From Bog-473 sp963745665 (GTDB lineage: Bacteria; Actinomycetota; Acidimicrobiia; Acidimicrobiales; RAAP-2): a stretch of 64,000 nucleotides of DNA. Both the position numbers and the translations under genes were made by a program. The notes beneath the pieces were generated by a model, which was not told the DNA's origin, ran no database searches, and worked only from the letters and a program-made list of their open reading frames with translations. Below, piece after piece: positions 9,151 through 20,265 of the stretch. Position 1 is the stretch's first letter. Every line of letters begins with the position of its first letter. The stretch lies in NCBI GenBank assembly GCA_963745665.1, contig CAVUYE010000003.1, positions 744,001 through 808,000 of the forward strand, read 5' to 3'.

Positions 9151-10182
9151 TTAGGAGCTGGCGGTTGAGACGCCGAGCGAGGTCTCGATCTTGGCCACGA
9201 TGCCCGTCGTCGGGTCGAAGAATTTGGTGTTGACGGCGGTCCAGCCGCCGAACTTGTCGATGGTGAACAGCGTCTTGGGTGTGGAGAAATTGAATTTCTT
9301 CGCCACCGAAGGGAGCACGGGCCGGTAGCCCTGCTGGCCCCAGACGGTCTGGCCGGCGGGGGAGAGGAGATAGGCCAGGAACGCCTTCGCGGCCGGGCTG
9401 GCCGTCTTCGTCACCGCGATCGGGTTCTGGATGAGGATCGTCTGCGGCGGGGTGACGACGCTGACCGGCTCGCCTTGCGCCTTGGCATAGAGCCCGTCGT
9501 CCTCGTAGTCGAGGAGGACGTCCCCCTGTCCGGCCAGGAACGTCTGCAGCGCGGCGCTCGCGCTGGAGGGCTGTGCCACGGCGTTCTTCAGCAGCTCCGT
9601 GAGGTAGGCCTGCGCCTCGGCCGGCGTCTTGCCCAGCGAGATCTGGGCGCCGTAGGCCGCCATCAGATTCCACTTGGCGCTGCCCGAGCTGAACACGTTG
9701 GGCGTGATCACCTTCACGCCCGGCTTCACGAGGTCGGCCCAGGTGGTGATGTGCTTGGGGTTCCCGGGGCGCACGATGAACGAGACGATGGAGTCGGTCA
9801 CGATGCCCTTGGTCGGGCCGCTGTCCCACGAGCTCGCCACCAAGCCGGCCTTGACCACCTTGGTCATGTCGGGCTCGAGGGAGAAGTTGACGAGGTCGGC
9901 CGGGAGCCCGTCCACCACGGAGGTGGCCTGCGTCCCCGAGGGCCCGAAGGAGGAGGAGACGGTGACGCCCGCGCCGGCCTTCGTCTTGGCGAAGGCGGCG
10001 GCCAGCGCGCCGTAGGCCGGCTTGGGGGTGGAGTAGGCCACCAGATTCACCGAGCCGCCCGAGGCGCCGGCGGGCAGGGCGCTGAGAGCCAGGCCACCCA
10101 GGGCCAGGGCGGCGATGGCGGCGCTGCGGCCGGCCCGGAGCCGGCGGGTGGGCGCGTCGGAGTTGGAAGGGTCACTGTGCAT
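9151..10182 (-). CDS. Sulfate-binding protein (Sbp/CysP family)
   Basis: Extracellular solute-binding subunit that delivers sulfate to CysTWA. Seen: basic N-terminus, hydrophobic segment ending in 'ALSALPAGASGG' (signal peptide, about residues 20-40) and the family-typical text 'NLVAYSTPKPAYGALAAAF'. Others include 'SFGPSGTQATSVVDGLPADL', 'IVRPGNPKHITTWADL' and 'VITPNVFSSGSAKWN'. No lipobox Cys is obvious, so the anchor may be an uncleaved helix or the protein may be released. 343 residues, normal length. First gene of the operon, 6 bases before cysT. The 105-base upstream spacer is AT-richer than its surroundings and holds CTAAT/GGTTAG half-repeats, a possible control site. Confidence 0.92.
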   Translation of the reverse strand: MHSDPSNSDAPTRRLRAGRSAAIAALALGGLALSALPAGASGGSVNLVAYSTPKPAYGALAAAFAKTKAGAGVTVSSSFGPSGTQATSVVDGLPADLVNFSLEPDMTKVVKAGLVASSWDSGPTKGIVTDSIVSFIVRPGNPKHITTWADLVKPGVKVITPNVFSSGSAKWNLMAAYGAQISLGKTPAEAQAYLTELLKNAVAQPSSASAALQTFLAGQGDVLLDYEDDGLYAKAQGEPVSVVTPPQTILIQNPIAVTKTASPAAKAFLAYLLSPAGQTVWGQQGYRPVLPSVAKKFNFSTPKTLFTIDKFGGWTAVNTKFFDPTTGIVAKIETSLGVSTASS

Positions 10183-10287
10183 GCGAGCAAACTAATACAC
10201 GCGGATTGCTAAATCCAAGCGGGTTAGTCAGGAATAGGTCGAACAAGTGTGGCTGTCCGACCGTCATCCCTGGTCAGGGGCGCAAGC

Positions 10288-11211
10288 TCAGCCCCCGGCG
10301 GCCTGGACCAGCCCGAATGCGGCCACCCGCCCTTCCCGAGACTCCAGCATGGCCCAGTCGGACCGGGCCATCAGGTCCTCGAGCGACATGCGGTCGCCGG
10401 CGGGACGGGTGGTCCAACCACAGCAGACCTCGACCGCGGCGCCGACGAACGCCCGCGTCGCGGCGGCCCCGAGATGCTCCCGGATCCGGCCCGTCAAGGT
10501 CGCGCAGTCGGACTCGTGCACATGCACGCTCAGCACCAGGAATTGGGTGCCACCGATGCGGGCCAGCACGTCGTTCTTGCGGAACGTCACGGACAGCGCG
10601 CGGGCCACCGCCTGCAGCGCGGCGTCGCCGGCTTGGTGACCGAGGTGCTCGTTCAATTCCTGCACGTTGCCGACGTCGACGAAGAGCGCGTGGACCGGCG
10701 CGCTCTGGCGGTCGGCGAACTGCAGCAGCTGGGTGCCCGACGCCACCAGGCCGCGGCGGTTGTGGAACCCGGTCAGCTCGTCGCCGCGTGACAGCTGCAA
10801 CAAGCGCGCGCTGAGCTCCTCGAGCTCCCGTTCAATGGCCAGGCGCCCGGTCATGTCGTGCAGGATGCAGCACGTCTGCGTCGCACCGTCCTCGGCGCGG
10901 AACTGCACTGCCGTGATGTCGATCTCGATGTAGCGGCCGTCGCCCCGCCGGAGTCGAGCCACGCCGACGGCCGATCCCGTGCGCTCCCGCTCGGCTACGG
11001 CGATCCCCCAACGAGGGTCCTCCTGGTCGATCAGCCCGTCCCGCCCGAGGCCACAGATCTCCTCGGCGCCCATGTCGAGCATGGCGCAGGCCGCCGGGTT
11101 CACCGCGGTGATCCGGCCGTCCTGGGTGCAGAAGAGCACGCCTTCGGAGCTGTGTGTGAACAGGGCCCGGTAGGCGGCGAGCCCGACCGTGTCTGTATCC
11201 TGGACCACCAT
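10288..11211 (-). CDS. PAS-domain protein with degenerate GGDEF domain
   Basis: Probable cytoplasmic sensor of 307 residues. N-terminal PAS domain (about residues 8-130; 'ALFTHSSEGVLFCTQDGRIT', 'VNPAACAMLDM', a PAC-like tail 'ILHDMTG'), a short linker helix, then a GGDEF fold (about 145-305) with 'DELTGFHNRRGL' and 'EHLGHQAGDAALQAVA'. The signature loop reads GGTQF instead of GGDEF/GGEEF, and the metal-binding Asp site reads 'FVDVGNV', so diguanylate cyclase activity is unlikely. It may act as a nucleotide-binding or regulatory protein. Start chosen at ATG 11211 because GGAGG lies 8 bases upstream. An in-frame extension to 11535 is Pro/Arg-rich shadow sequence. Confidence 0.82.
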   Translation of the reverse strand: MVVQDTDTVGLAAYRALFTHSSEGVLFCTQDGRITAVNPAACAMLDMGAEEICGLGRDGLIDQEDPRWGIAVAERERTGSAVGVARLRRGDGRYIEIDITAVQFRAEDGATQTCCILHDMTGRLAIERELEELSARLLQLSRGDELTGFHNRRGLVASGTQLLQFADRQSAPVHALFVDVGNVQELNEHLGHQAGDAALQAVARALSVTFRKNDVLARIGGTQFLVLSVHVHESDCATLTGRIREHLGAAATRAFVGAAVEVCCGWTTRPAGDRMSLEDLMARSDWAMLESREGRVAAFGLVQAAGG

Positions 11212-11422
11212 CTGTTCGTTCCTCCGCAGCGGTGCTCGACTCCCACCCAGAGCGCACCGCCAGCTGGGCGAGAATACCCAAGCCCCCGCCTGAACTGCGG
11301 TTCTTCGTCCCGCATTGTGACTTTCGGCCCTATTGAGGAACGGCACCGACGTGCCGATGTGGCGGGAAGGAGATGGGCTGCCCGAGGCCCGATTCGTGCC
11401 TGGCGGCCCCTCGGGCCGCTGC

Positions 11423-12454
11423 TCAGAAGAGGTCGTCCCCGTCCCCGTCCTCGTCGTCGTCGGCGTTCTCCGGGCCGGAATTCTGCAATCGCTCGAGCCA
11501 GCCGCCGAGGCGCTTGCCGAGGTCCTGGACCCCACCGGCCGTCCGGTCGAGGATCCGCGAGAAGCGCTCCCGGTAGTGGGCGACGGCGTCGTCGAACTCC
11601 TTGGAGGGCGGTGGCTCCTCGCCCCGGCGCGGATAGTCGCCGTCGCGGATGCGGTCGTAGGCGCCGGTCTGCACCCATTCCATCAGCTCCTTGACGCGCC
11701 GCACCGCGACGGGGTGCGTCAGGTTGAGCTCCGACCAGAATCGGGTGTGCCGCGAGAAGAGGTCGTCCTCGTTCTCGTACTCGCTCGCCTGCGTGAGGAA
11801 CGCCTCGAAGTTCAGGCCCGGGACGGAGCCGCCCGCCAGTTCCATCAGGACGCGACAGGGTTGCAGAGGATCGGCCATGACGAGCGCGGCGGCGCGGTCG
11901 GCCGACAGCTCGGCGGCACGCGACCACTCCAGGAGCGCCAGGTACATGGTCCGCACCGGGAGCCCGAGCAGCAGCGAACGGGGCAGCGCGCCGGTGAGGA
12001 ACTGGCTGAGCAGGAGCAGGGTGGTCGTGTAGGTGTAGTGCTCGGACAACACGTGCGCCGCCTCGTGCGCCAGGACGGTCTCCACCCCTTTGTCGTCGAA
12101 GGAGCGAAGCATCGACGAGTTCACGATGACGATGGGTCTCTTGGAGCCGATCGTCATTGCGTTGATCTTCGGGTCGTTGATGACGTAGAGGTCCGGCACC
12201 GCATGGAGGTCGAGGACGCTGCAGCTGCGGACGTAGGTGCCCCAGACCTCGGGCACCTGCTCGGGACCGAGGCGAACGGCGTTCCCCATGACGATCTGTC
12301 GCAGGCGACGCTCGTGCCCCAGATCGGTCAGCCGCTTCATCACCGTGTCGAGCAGGGGCACCGAGTGGAGCGCTGACGTCGCCGCCTTGTCTGCCGGGTG
12401 CTCGTAGGCCTTGGGGCTGATCCCCTTGTACACGCGGGCTACCTCAATGGCCAT
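11423..12454 (-). CDS. M48-family zinc metalloprotease
   Basis: 343-residue peptidase of the M48 (HtpX/Ste24-like) family. The zinc motif HEAAH (in 'VLAHEAAHVLSEHY', about residues 131-135) is intact and a second acidic ligand is expected in 'WSRAAELSADRAA' (about residue 190), matching the family's ExxxD. The hydrophobic stretch 'LLLLSQFLTGALPRSLLLGL' between them could be membrane-associated. The C-terminus is a charged acidic tail (DDDEDGDGDD). ATG 12454 follows a good GGGAGG. Unlike HtpX it lacks two clear N-terminal helices, so it may be a soluble or peripheral variant. Substrate unknown. Confidence 0.85.
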   Translation of the reverse strand: MAIEVARVYKGISPKAYEHPADKAATSALHSVPLLDTVMKRLTDLGHERRLRQIVMGNAVRLGPEQVPEVWGTYVRSCSVLDLHAVPDLYVINDPKINAMTIGSKRPIVIVNSSMLRSFDDKGVETVLAHEAAHVLSEHYTYTTTLLLLSQFLTGALPRSLLLGLPVRTMYLALLEWSRAAELSADRAAALVMADPLQPCRVLMELAGGSVPGLNFEAFLTQASEYENEDDLFSRHTRFWSELNLTHPVAVRRVKELMEWVQTGAYDRIRDGDYPRRGEEPPPSKEFDDAVAHYRERFSRILDRTAGGVQDLGKRLGGWLERLQNSGPENADDDEDGDGDDLF

Positions 12455-12494
12455 GTGGCCTCCCTCGCTCGGGTCGCACCGAGCCTAGGTGTGC

Positions 12495-13904
12495 CTAGGA
12501 CGACCCCAACCGGCTGTTGTAGCTCGACATGGAGGAGTTCACGCTCTGCGCGGCTGCCTTCACGGCGGCGGCCGGCTTCACGCCCTCGGTGTACATGGAG
12601 ATCTCGGCGTTGAGGACGTCGGTGCGCACGTCGGCGTAGGGACCGATGACGGAACCGGAGGTGGCCGGCGTGTTCGCCCCGTTGTTGATTTCGTTGTAGG
12701 CGACCTTGTAGCCCGGGTCGGTGGCCCACAGGTGCTGCACCGTCGCCGTCTGCTCCGAGGACTTGCGCACCGGTATGTAGCCGGTGCCCGCGGCCCATGT
12801 GGCCACGCTCTGCGTGTTCATGAGGTAGGTGACGAACTGCCACGACGCCGCCTGGTCGACGGCCGACGACTTGTTCGAGATGTAGACGCCGGAGCCGCCC
12901 GGCTCGACCCCGCCCTGCACCGACGCGCTGTAGACGGGGAAGGCGCCGATGCCGAGCTTGACGTTGGCGTACTTGCCCCCGCTGAGGAGCTGGGTCACCG
13001 TGCCGAGGGCGGCCGACGTCTCGATCGTCATGCCGTACTTGCCGCTGCCGATGCCGAGCAGGTTGTCGTACTGGTCGGGGCCCGTCGACGGGTTGGTGGT
13101 GGCGTACCCGGAGCGGACCAGCGTGCTCAGCTGGCTGAAGATGGAGACGGCGGTCTTGGTGTCGAAGGCCGCCTGGGTGGCGCGGGCGCTCCGCCCGTTC
13201 TTGTTGTTCACGAAGAGCTGGTTGGCCGTGGACAGCCATGTTTCGAGATGCCAGGGGTCGAGGACCAGGCCCATGCCGCTGCCGGAGGCCTTCAGGGCCT
13301 TGGCGTCGGCCACCATCTCGGGGAGCGTGCTCGGCGGGTCATTCGGGTTGAGGCCGGCCTTCGTGAAGGCGTTCTCGTTGTAGTAGAGGATCGGTGCCGA
13401 GACGGCGAAGGGCATGGCCCACTGCACGCCGTTCACCTTCCAGTAGGCGAGGGGGCGGGGCAGGTAGTCGCTCGTCGGGTACTTGGCCGCGTTCATGCAG
13501 GACTGCACCGGCAGGAAGGAGCCCGTGTCGATGGCGGCCTGGGTGCGCTGGTCCTCCAGCTGCACCACGTCGGGCAGCTGACCGTTGGAGAGCCCGGCGA
13601 GGTACTTCTGCCAGGTGTCGTCGTAGCCCGCCTGGGTGACGAGGGTCACGTGGACCTTCGTCTGTGACGAGTTGAAGGCACTCGTGATGCCTTGCAGCAC
13701 CGTCAGGTTGGCCTCAGACGCCGACTCCCAGAAGGTGATGTTGACCACGCCCTTTGTGTTGGTCAGGGCCTTGAGGTTGCAGGAGGGGAGGCCGGCTGCG
13801 CCGGCCGCGGCGCTGGAGCCGAGGGCGGCCGAGGCCGCGGTGCCGCTCAGCGTCGTAACGAACAGCGCGGCAGCGGCGAGTCGGGTGAGACGAGAGGTCC
13901 GCAT
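12495..13904 (-). CDS. Extracellular sugar/glycerol-phosphate-binding protein (UgpB-like, SBP family 1)
   Basis: Solute-binding subunit of the ABC importer encoded just upstream. 469 residues: signal peptide (basic start, hydrophobic core, 'TAASAALGSSAAAG'), then text of solute-binding family 1 including 'NITFWESASEANLTVLQGI', 'WQKYLAGLSNGQLPDVVQLE', 'WAMPFAVSAPILYYNENAF' and 'GKYGMTIETSAALG'. These resemble UgpB most closely. AAAGGGA lies 5 bases before the ATG. It is the last gene of the four-gene set, 65 bases after the ugpE-like permease. The substrate could be glycerol-3-phosphate, a glycerophosphodiester or an oligosaccharide; sequence alone does not decide. Confidence 0.88.
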   Translation of the reverse strand: MRTSRLTRLAAAALFVTTLSGTAASAALGSSAAAGAAGLPSCNLKALTNTKGVVNITFWESASEANLTVLQGITSAFNSSQTKVHVTLVTQAGYDDTWQKYLAGLSNGQLPDVVQLEDQRTQAAIDTGSFLPVQSCMNAAKYPTSDYLPRPLAYWKVNGVQWAMPFAVSAPILYYNENAFTKAGLNPNDPPSTLPEMVADAKALKASGSGMGLVLDPWHLETWLSTANQLFVNNKNGRSARATQAAFDTKTAVSIFSQLSTLVRSGYATTNPSTGPDQYDNLLGIGSGKYGMTIETSAALGTVTQLLSGGKYANVKLGIGAFPVYSASVQGGVEPGGSGVYISNKSSAVDQAASWQFVTYLMNTQSVATWAAGTGYIPVRKSSEQTATVQHLWATDPGYKVAYNEINNGANTPATSGSVIGPYADVRTDVLNAEISMYTEGVKPAAAVKAAAQSVNSSMSSYNSRLGSS

Positions 13905-13969
13905 ACGGTCCCTTTCCTAGCATCCTGACGCCGTGCGGCAGCGTCGCCACAAGGCCTGTCACACTGCGG

Positions 13970-14848
13970 TTACTTGACGGCTCCGGCCGTGAGGCCGCGC
14001 ACCAGTTGCTTCTGGAAGATGAGGAGGAGGATCACGAGCGGCACGAAGGCGATGACGGTGCCGGCCAGTGCGACGGGGATGGTGGACACCTGCGTGCCGA
14101 GCAACTGCTTGAGTCCGATCTGCACCGTGTCGAGCGGCGATGTGCCACCGGTCGACACCAACGGCCACAGGTACTGGTTCCAGGCGCCGAGGAACGAGAA
14201 CACGGCCAGGGCGGCGAGGGAGGGGCGGGCCAGCGGCACGGCCACCCGGGTCATGAATTTCATGTGCCCGTACCCGTCGAGCTGCGCGGCCTCCTGAAGG
14301 TCGCGCGGGATCTGCAGGAAGGCCTGGCGCAGCAGGAAGATGCCGAACCCGGTGGCGAGGAACGGGATCGACAAACCCGCGTACGTGTTGAACCAGTGCA
14401 GCGAGGTGATGGTGTCGAGGTTGGTGATGAAGGTCACCTCGAGCGGGATCATCAACGTGGCCAGGCAGAGGGCGAAGAGCGTCCGCTTGAACGGGAAGGT
14501 GAGGAAGGCGAAGGCGTAGGCGGCGAGCACGGACGTGACGAGCTGGCCCAGCACGATGATCGCCGTCATGATGGCCGAGGTCGCCATGTACTTCGACACC
14601 TGGCCCCCGTTCCACGCCGCGCTGTAGTTGTGCCATTGGGGGTTGGTCGGGAAGAGCGGAGGGGGCTGGTGCACGAGCTGGTTCAGCGGGAGCAGCGAGT
14701 TGACGATCGTCACGTAGACCGGGAACAAAATCACGACGGCGCCCGCCGTCAACAGCGTGTAGCTGCCGACGGTGCGCAGCCGGCGGCGAGGCCTTTGGCG
14801 AGGAGCCACCTTCGCCGTGGCCACCGGCTCGAGAACGTCAGCGGGCAT
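13970..14848 (-). CDS. ABC sugar/glycerol-phosphate permease, UgpE-like
   Basis: Inner-membrane permease, 292 residues with six predicted helices, starting after a basic cytoplasmic leader. The cytoplasmic coupling loop 'DLQEAAQLDGYGHMKFMTRV' followed by 'AVPLARPSLAALAVFSFLGAWN' is the classic EAA motif of carbohydrate CUT1 permeases of the UgpE/MalG type. Its start overlaps the end of the partner permease by 11 bases, so the two are probably translated together and form the heterodimeric channel. Confidence 0.9.
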   Translation of the reverse strand: MPADVLEPVATAKVAPRQRPRRRLRTVGSYTLLTAGAVVILFPVYVTIVNSLLPLNQLVHQPPPLFPTNPQWHNYSAAWNGGQVSKYMATSAIMTAIIVLGQLVTSVLAAYAFAFLTFPFKRTLFALCLATLMIPLEVTFITNLDTITSLHWFNTYAGLSIPFLATGFGIFLLRQAFLQIPRDLQEAAQLDGYGHMKFMTRVAVPLARPSLAALAVFSFLGAWNQYLWPLVSTGGTSPLDTVQIGLKQLLGTQVSTIPVALAGTVIAFVPLVILLLIFQKQLVRGLTAGAVK

Positions 14849-15803
14849 AGCTCACCCGACGCTCCAAGAGGCGGATCTGCAGGAGCGTGAGCACCAGCAG
14901 GATCAGGAACAGGACGGTGGCCATGATGGCGGCGGCACCGGCGTTGTTCTCGATCTGCAGTGTGTTGATGATGTTGTAGATGAGCACGTTGGTGTGCAGG
15001 CGTACCGCGTTCTCGTTCCCGATCAGGATGTCGATGGCGCCGAACGCCTGGAAGGCGTAGATGGTGCTGATCACGCCCGCGAAGAAGATGGTGGGGGAGA
15101 GGAGCGGGACGGTCATGCGCCAGAACCGCGTCCACGGGCCGGCGCCGTCGATGCGCGCCGCCTCGAGCAGCTCGTCGGGCACCGACTGCAGGCCGGCCAG
15201 CATGATGATGAAGGACAGCCCGAGGAACTGCCAGATCGTGATCAGCGCCACCGCGGGGAGGGCCCACGTGGCGCTCTCGAGGGCGGGCGGGTTCGGGTTG
15301 ATGCCGAGCCAGGGCAGCAGCCCGACCACCGGGTTGAGCAACGTCCCGAACACGACCGATGCGACCGCGACGGAGCTGACCACCGTGGAGGAGAAGATCA
15401 CGCGGTAGGCGGCCATGCCCTTGAGCCTGCGATGCGCCGCCACGGCCAGCCCCAGGCCCGCCAGCAGGCTGATGGGCACCACGAGGACGACGAAGACCAG
15501 GGTCGTGAGGAGGCTCTGGGTGAACTGGGACGACGTGATGGTGGGGATGATCTGGTGCAGCCCGACGTAGTGCGCCGGCAGGCCGGGCACGGGTGGGGTC
15601 TCGTAGAGCATCAGCTTGAAGTTGCGCAGGAACGGATAGAAGGAGAAGACCCCGAAGAGCACCATGGCCGGCAGGATCAGGAGATAGGCCAGCAGGGCCT
15701 GCTTGTGCCGCCGGGAGCGCCCCACCGCCGCGTGCCCGCGGTGCGCGCCCTTGTCACCGAGCGGGTCCGGCACCAGCGGCGGCGCCGTGGTGACCGCCGT
15801 CAC
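14838..15803 (-). CDS. ABC sugar/glycerol-phosphate permease, UgpA-like
   Basis: Partner permease of 321 residues. The N-terminus is cytoplasmic and basic ('GRSRRHKQALLAYLLILPAM'), then about six helices. EAA loop 'DELLEAARIDGAGPWTRFWR' followed by 'MTVPLLSPTIFFAGVISTIY' marks a CUT1 permease of UgpA/MalF type. The start overlaps the stop of the ATPase gene (ATGA at 15800-15803). Forms the transmembrane pore with the UgpE-like subunit, fed by the UgpB-like binding protein. Confidence 0.9.
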   Translation of the reverse strand: MTAVTTAPPLVPDPLGDKGAHRGHAAVGRSRRHKQALLAYLLILPAMVLFGVFSFYPFLRNFKLMLYETPPVPGLPAHYVGLHQIIPTITSSQFTQSLLTTLVFVVLVVPISLLAGLGLAVAAHRRLKGMAAYRVIFSSTVVSSVAVASVVFGTLLNPVVGLLPWLGINPNPPALESATWALPAVALITIWQFLGLSFIIMLAGLQSVPDELLEAARIDGAGPWTRFWRMTVPLLSPTIFFAGVISTIYAFQAFGAIDILIGNENAVRLHTNVLIYNIINTLQIENNAGAAAIMATVLFLILLVLTLLQIRLLERRVSYAR

Positions 15804-16927
15804 GCCGGGCCCCCCAGCCGTACACCACCGTCGGCGTCGAAGAGGTGGTAGGAGGCCGGGTCGGGGTCGACGGCGATGCGCACTGCCTCGCCGATCTTCG
15901 GCTTGGCCGCGGCGGCGCCCTGGCGCACGATGATCCGGGCGCCCAACTCGGTCTGGCAGATGACATGCGTCTCCGCGCCGAGCAGCTCCACGATGATCAC
16001 GGTGGCGCCGATGGCCCCGTCGTCGCTCAGGTGCAGGGCCTCGGGCCGCAGTCCGAGGACGACGTCGGGCCCGGTGCCCCGCACGGTGTCCGCCACCGCG
16101 GCGGGCAGCGGCACCGACGCCCCGGGGAAGGCCACGCTCAAGGTGCCGTGTGACGGCGCGTCCGCGGTCTCGGACGCGCCGCTCTCCACGAGCATGCCCT
16201 CAAGGAGGTTCATGCCGGGGCTCCCGAGGAAGTGCGCCACGAACGAGTTGGCCGGTCGCGCGTAGAGCGCCTCGGGCGCGGCGACCTGCTGCACCTTCCC
16301 GTCGCTCATGACGGCGATGCGGTCGCCCATCGTCATGGCCTCCACCTGATCGTGCGTCACGTAGAGCGTGGTGGTCGCGAGCCTCGCCTGCAGCTCGACG
16401 ATGTCAGCCCGGGTCTGGACGCGCAGCGCGGCGTCGAGGTTCGACAGCGGCTCGTCCATGAGGAACACGAGGGGCTCGCGCACGATGGCCCGGGCCAGCG
16501 CCACCCGCTGGCGCTGGCCGCCCGAGAGCTGGCCCGGCTTGCGGTCGAGCAGCGTGGCCAGCCCCAGGGTGTCGGCGGCCCGCCTGACCTTGGCCAGGCG
16601 CTCTTCCTTCTCGACTCCGCGCTGGCGCAGCGGGAACTCGATGTTCTTGGCCACCGTCAGGTGCGGGTACAGCGCGTAGCTCTGGAAGACCATGGCGACG
16701 TCGCGGTCCTTGGGGTCGACGTCGTTCACCACACGCTCGCCGATGGAGACGGTGCCGGCGGTCACCTCCTCGAGACCGGCCACCATGCGCAGCGCGGTCG
16801 TCTTGCCGCAGCCTGACGAGCCGAGGAGCACCAGGAGCTCCCCGTCGGCGACGTGCAACGTCAGGTCGTCGACCGCGGTGGTGTCACCGAACCGTTTGGT
16901 GACCCCGTCGAAGCTGACCTGTGCCAA
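15800..16927 (-). CDS. ABC transporter ATPase, UgpC/MsiK-like
   Basis: 375-residue ATPase of the CUT1 class. Seen: Walker A 'GSSGCGKTT', Q-loop 'VFQSYALYPHLTV', signature 'LSGGQRQRVALARAIV', Walker B 'VFLMDEPLSNLDAALR', H-loop 'YVTHDQVEAMTMGDR', and a C-terminal OB-fold regulatory region ('VVLGLRPEALHLSDDG'). Start chosen as TTG 16927 because GAAGGAGA precedes it by 4 bases and the family normally begins here; an upstream ATG at 16960 would add 11 atypical residues. First gene of the transporter operon (ATPase, two permeases, binding protein). Confidence 0.9.
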   Translation of the reverse strand: MAQVSFDGVTKRFGDTTAVDDLTLHVADGELLVLLGSSGCGKTTALRMVAGLEEVTAGTVSIGERVVNDVDPKDRDVAMVFQSYALYPHLTVAKNIEFPLRQRGVEKEERLAKVRRAADTLGLATLLDRKPGQLSGGQRQRVALARAIVREPLVFLMDEPLSNLDAALRVQTRADIVELQARLATTTLYVTHDQVEAMTMGDRIAVMSDGKVQQVAAPEALYARPANSFVAHFLGSPGMNLLEGMLVESGASETADAPSHGTLSVAFPGASVPLPAAVADTVRGTGPDVVLGLRPEALHLSDDGAIGATVIIVELLGAETHVICQTELGARIIVRQGAAAAKPKIGEAVRIAVDPDPASYHLFDADGGVRLGGPA

Positions 16928-17023
16928 CGCGTCTCCTTCGGGCGGCCCGCCTGCGGCCACGCATCATTGGTGACCGCACGGTAGCCAAACCACCGGGTCG
17001 TGGGCGGGAATGCCGAGACGGCC

Positions 17024-17350
17024 TCAGCCGGCCGGGATCTTCCACCCCATCGACTCGGCGATCTCCTTGCAGGTGGGACACAGGCCGTAGCGCCGCGGGT
17101 CCCGTCCCGGCACCCATTGCTTGCCGCAGAGGGCCCGTACCGCGGTGCCGTTGACGATGCCCTCCACCACGCTCGGACCGGCCGAGACGAACTTGCCTTT
17201 TCTCCTCCCCTTGTTGGGGGTGTACCCCTCCAGGACGATGTGGGCCATGCGGTCGTGGTCGCCCTCGTCGAGCTCGGGGTCCGGTCGGGCCGGGGCGAGA
17301 GTCGTGCCCCCCGCCGCGCCGGGGACGGGAGCTGCTTCCGTACTGCTCAC
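17024..17350 (-). CDS. DUF3039 family protein
   Basis: Small actinobacterial protein of 108 residues recognised as the DUF3039 family by 'GTAVRALCGKQWVPGRDPRRYG' (core: ALCGK...WVP) and the terminal 'LCPTCKEIAESMGW'. Four cysteines, two in a CxxC, suggest a small zinc-binding fold. The N-terminal 45 residues are Pro/Ala-rich and disordered-looking. GTG 17350 is taken as start, since the longer frame to 17404 reads through low-quality Arg-rich sequence. Function unknown. It is transcribed divergently from lon. Confidence 0.8.
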   Translation of the reverse strand: MSSTEAAPVPGAAGGTTLAPARPDPELDEGDHDRMAHIVLEGYTPNKGRRKGKFVSAGPSVVEGIVNGTAVRALCGKQWVPGRDPRRYGLCPTCKEIAESMGWKIPAG

Positions 17351-17565
17351 GCCTTCAGCGTATGCCGCGGGGCAGCGGGCCCGGTCGTCCTTACGGCCTC
17401 TCACCAGGGGTGCGACCCCGTCCGGGCCAGCTCTGCTTCCTCCTATGCTTGAAGGCCAACCATTACGGGATTACAGCAGGCCGACCAGGGAACGGCCCGT
17501 CCGGGAATGACCTTTCCACCCAGATGGTTGACTAGTCAGAGGAATTGGAACCCGAAGGGAACCTG

Positions 17566-19938
<2,373 letters not shown>

Positions 19939-19949
19939 GGCCGGGCAAA

Positions 19950-19982
19950 CTGGGTCAGGCCCACGAGTTGGGTCTGGCCCAG
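19950..19982 (+). terminator. Terminator-like hairpin after lon
   Basis: A 14-bp stem with a 5-base loop (CTGGGTCAGGCCCA / TGGGTCTGGCCCAG, two G-U pairs) begins 12 bases after the lon stop. No U-tract follows, common in high-GC actinobacteria. It likely separates lon from the DUF2630 gene, which supports starting the latter at GTG 20019 rather than at an ATG inside the hairpin. Confidence 0.6.
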
Positions 19983-20018
19983 TCTCACCGGCATTGGGAC
20001 CCTCGATCGGAGCTGACA

Positions 20019-20261
20019 GTGGACGACCAGGACTTTGTGGAGCGAATCAACCAGCTGGCCGCCGAAGAGCAGCGGCTCGAAGAGGCGCACGTGGGCGAAG
20101 GGCTCAGCGACGACGAGCTGAAGCGCAAGCACGAGCTCGAGGTCGCCTTGGACCAGCTGTGGGACGTCCTGCGGCAACGCCGCGCCAAGCGGCACGCCGG
20201 CCAGGACCCCGACGCCGCCCACGAGCGCTCGGCTGGCACCGTCGAGGGGTACCTGCAGTAG
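20019..20261 (+). CDS. DUF2630 family protein
   Basis: Short, highly charged helical protein of 80 residues. 'FVERINQLAAEEQRLEEAH' followed by 'LSDDELKRKHELEVALDQLW' and 'DVLRQRRAKRHAGQDPD' is the DUF2630 pattern found across actinobacteria. Predicted two-helix hairpin, no cysteines, no membrane segment. GTG 20019 is the start, as the upstream in-frame ATG lies inside the hairpin after lon. Function unknown; ends 5 bases before a convergent gene. Confidence 0.78.
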   Translation: MDDQDFVERINQLAAEEQRLEEAHVGEGLSDDELKRKHELEVALDQLWDVLRQRRAKRHAGQDPDAAHERSAGTVEGYLQ

Positions 20262-20265
20262 AGAA

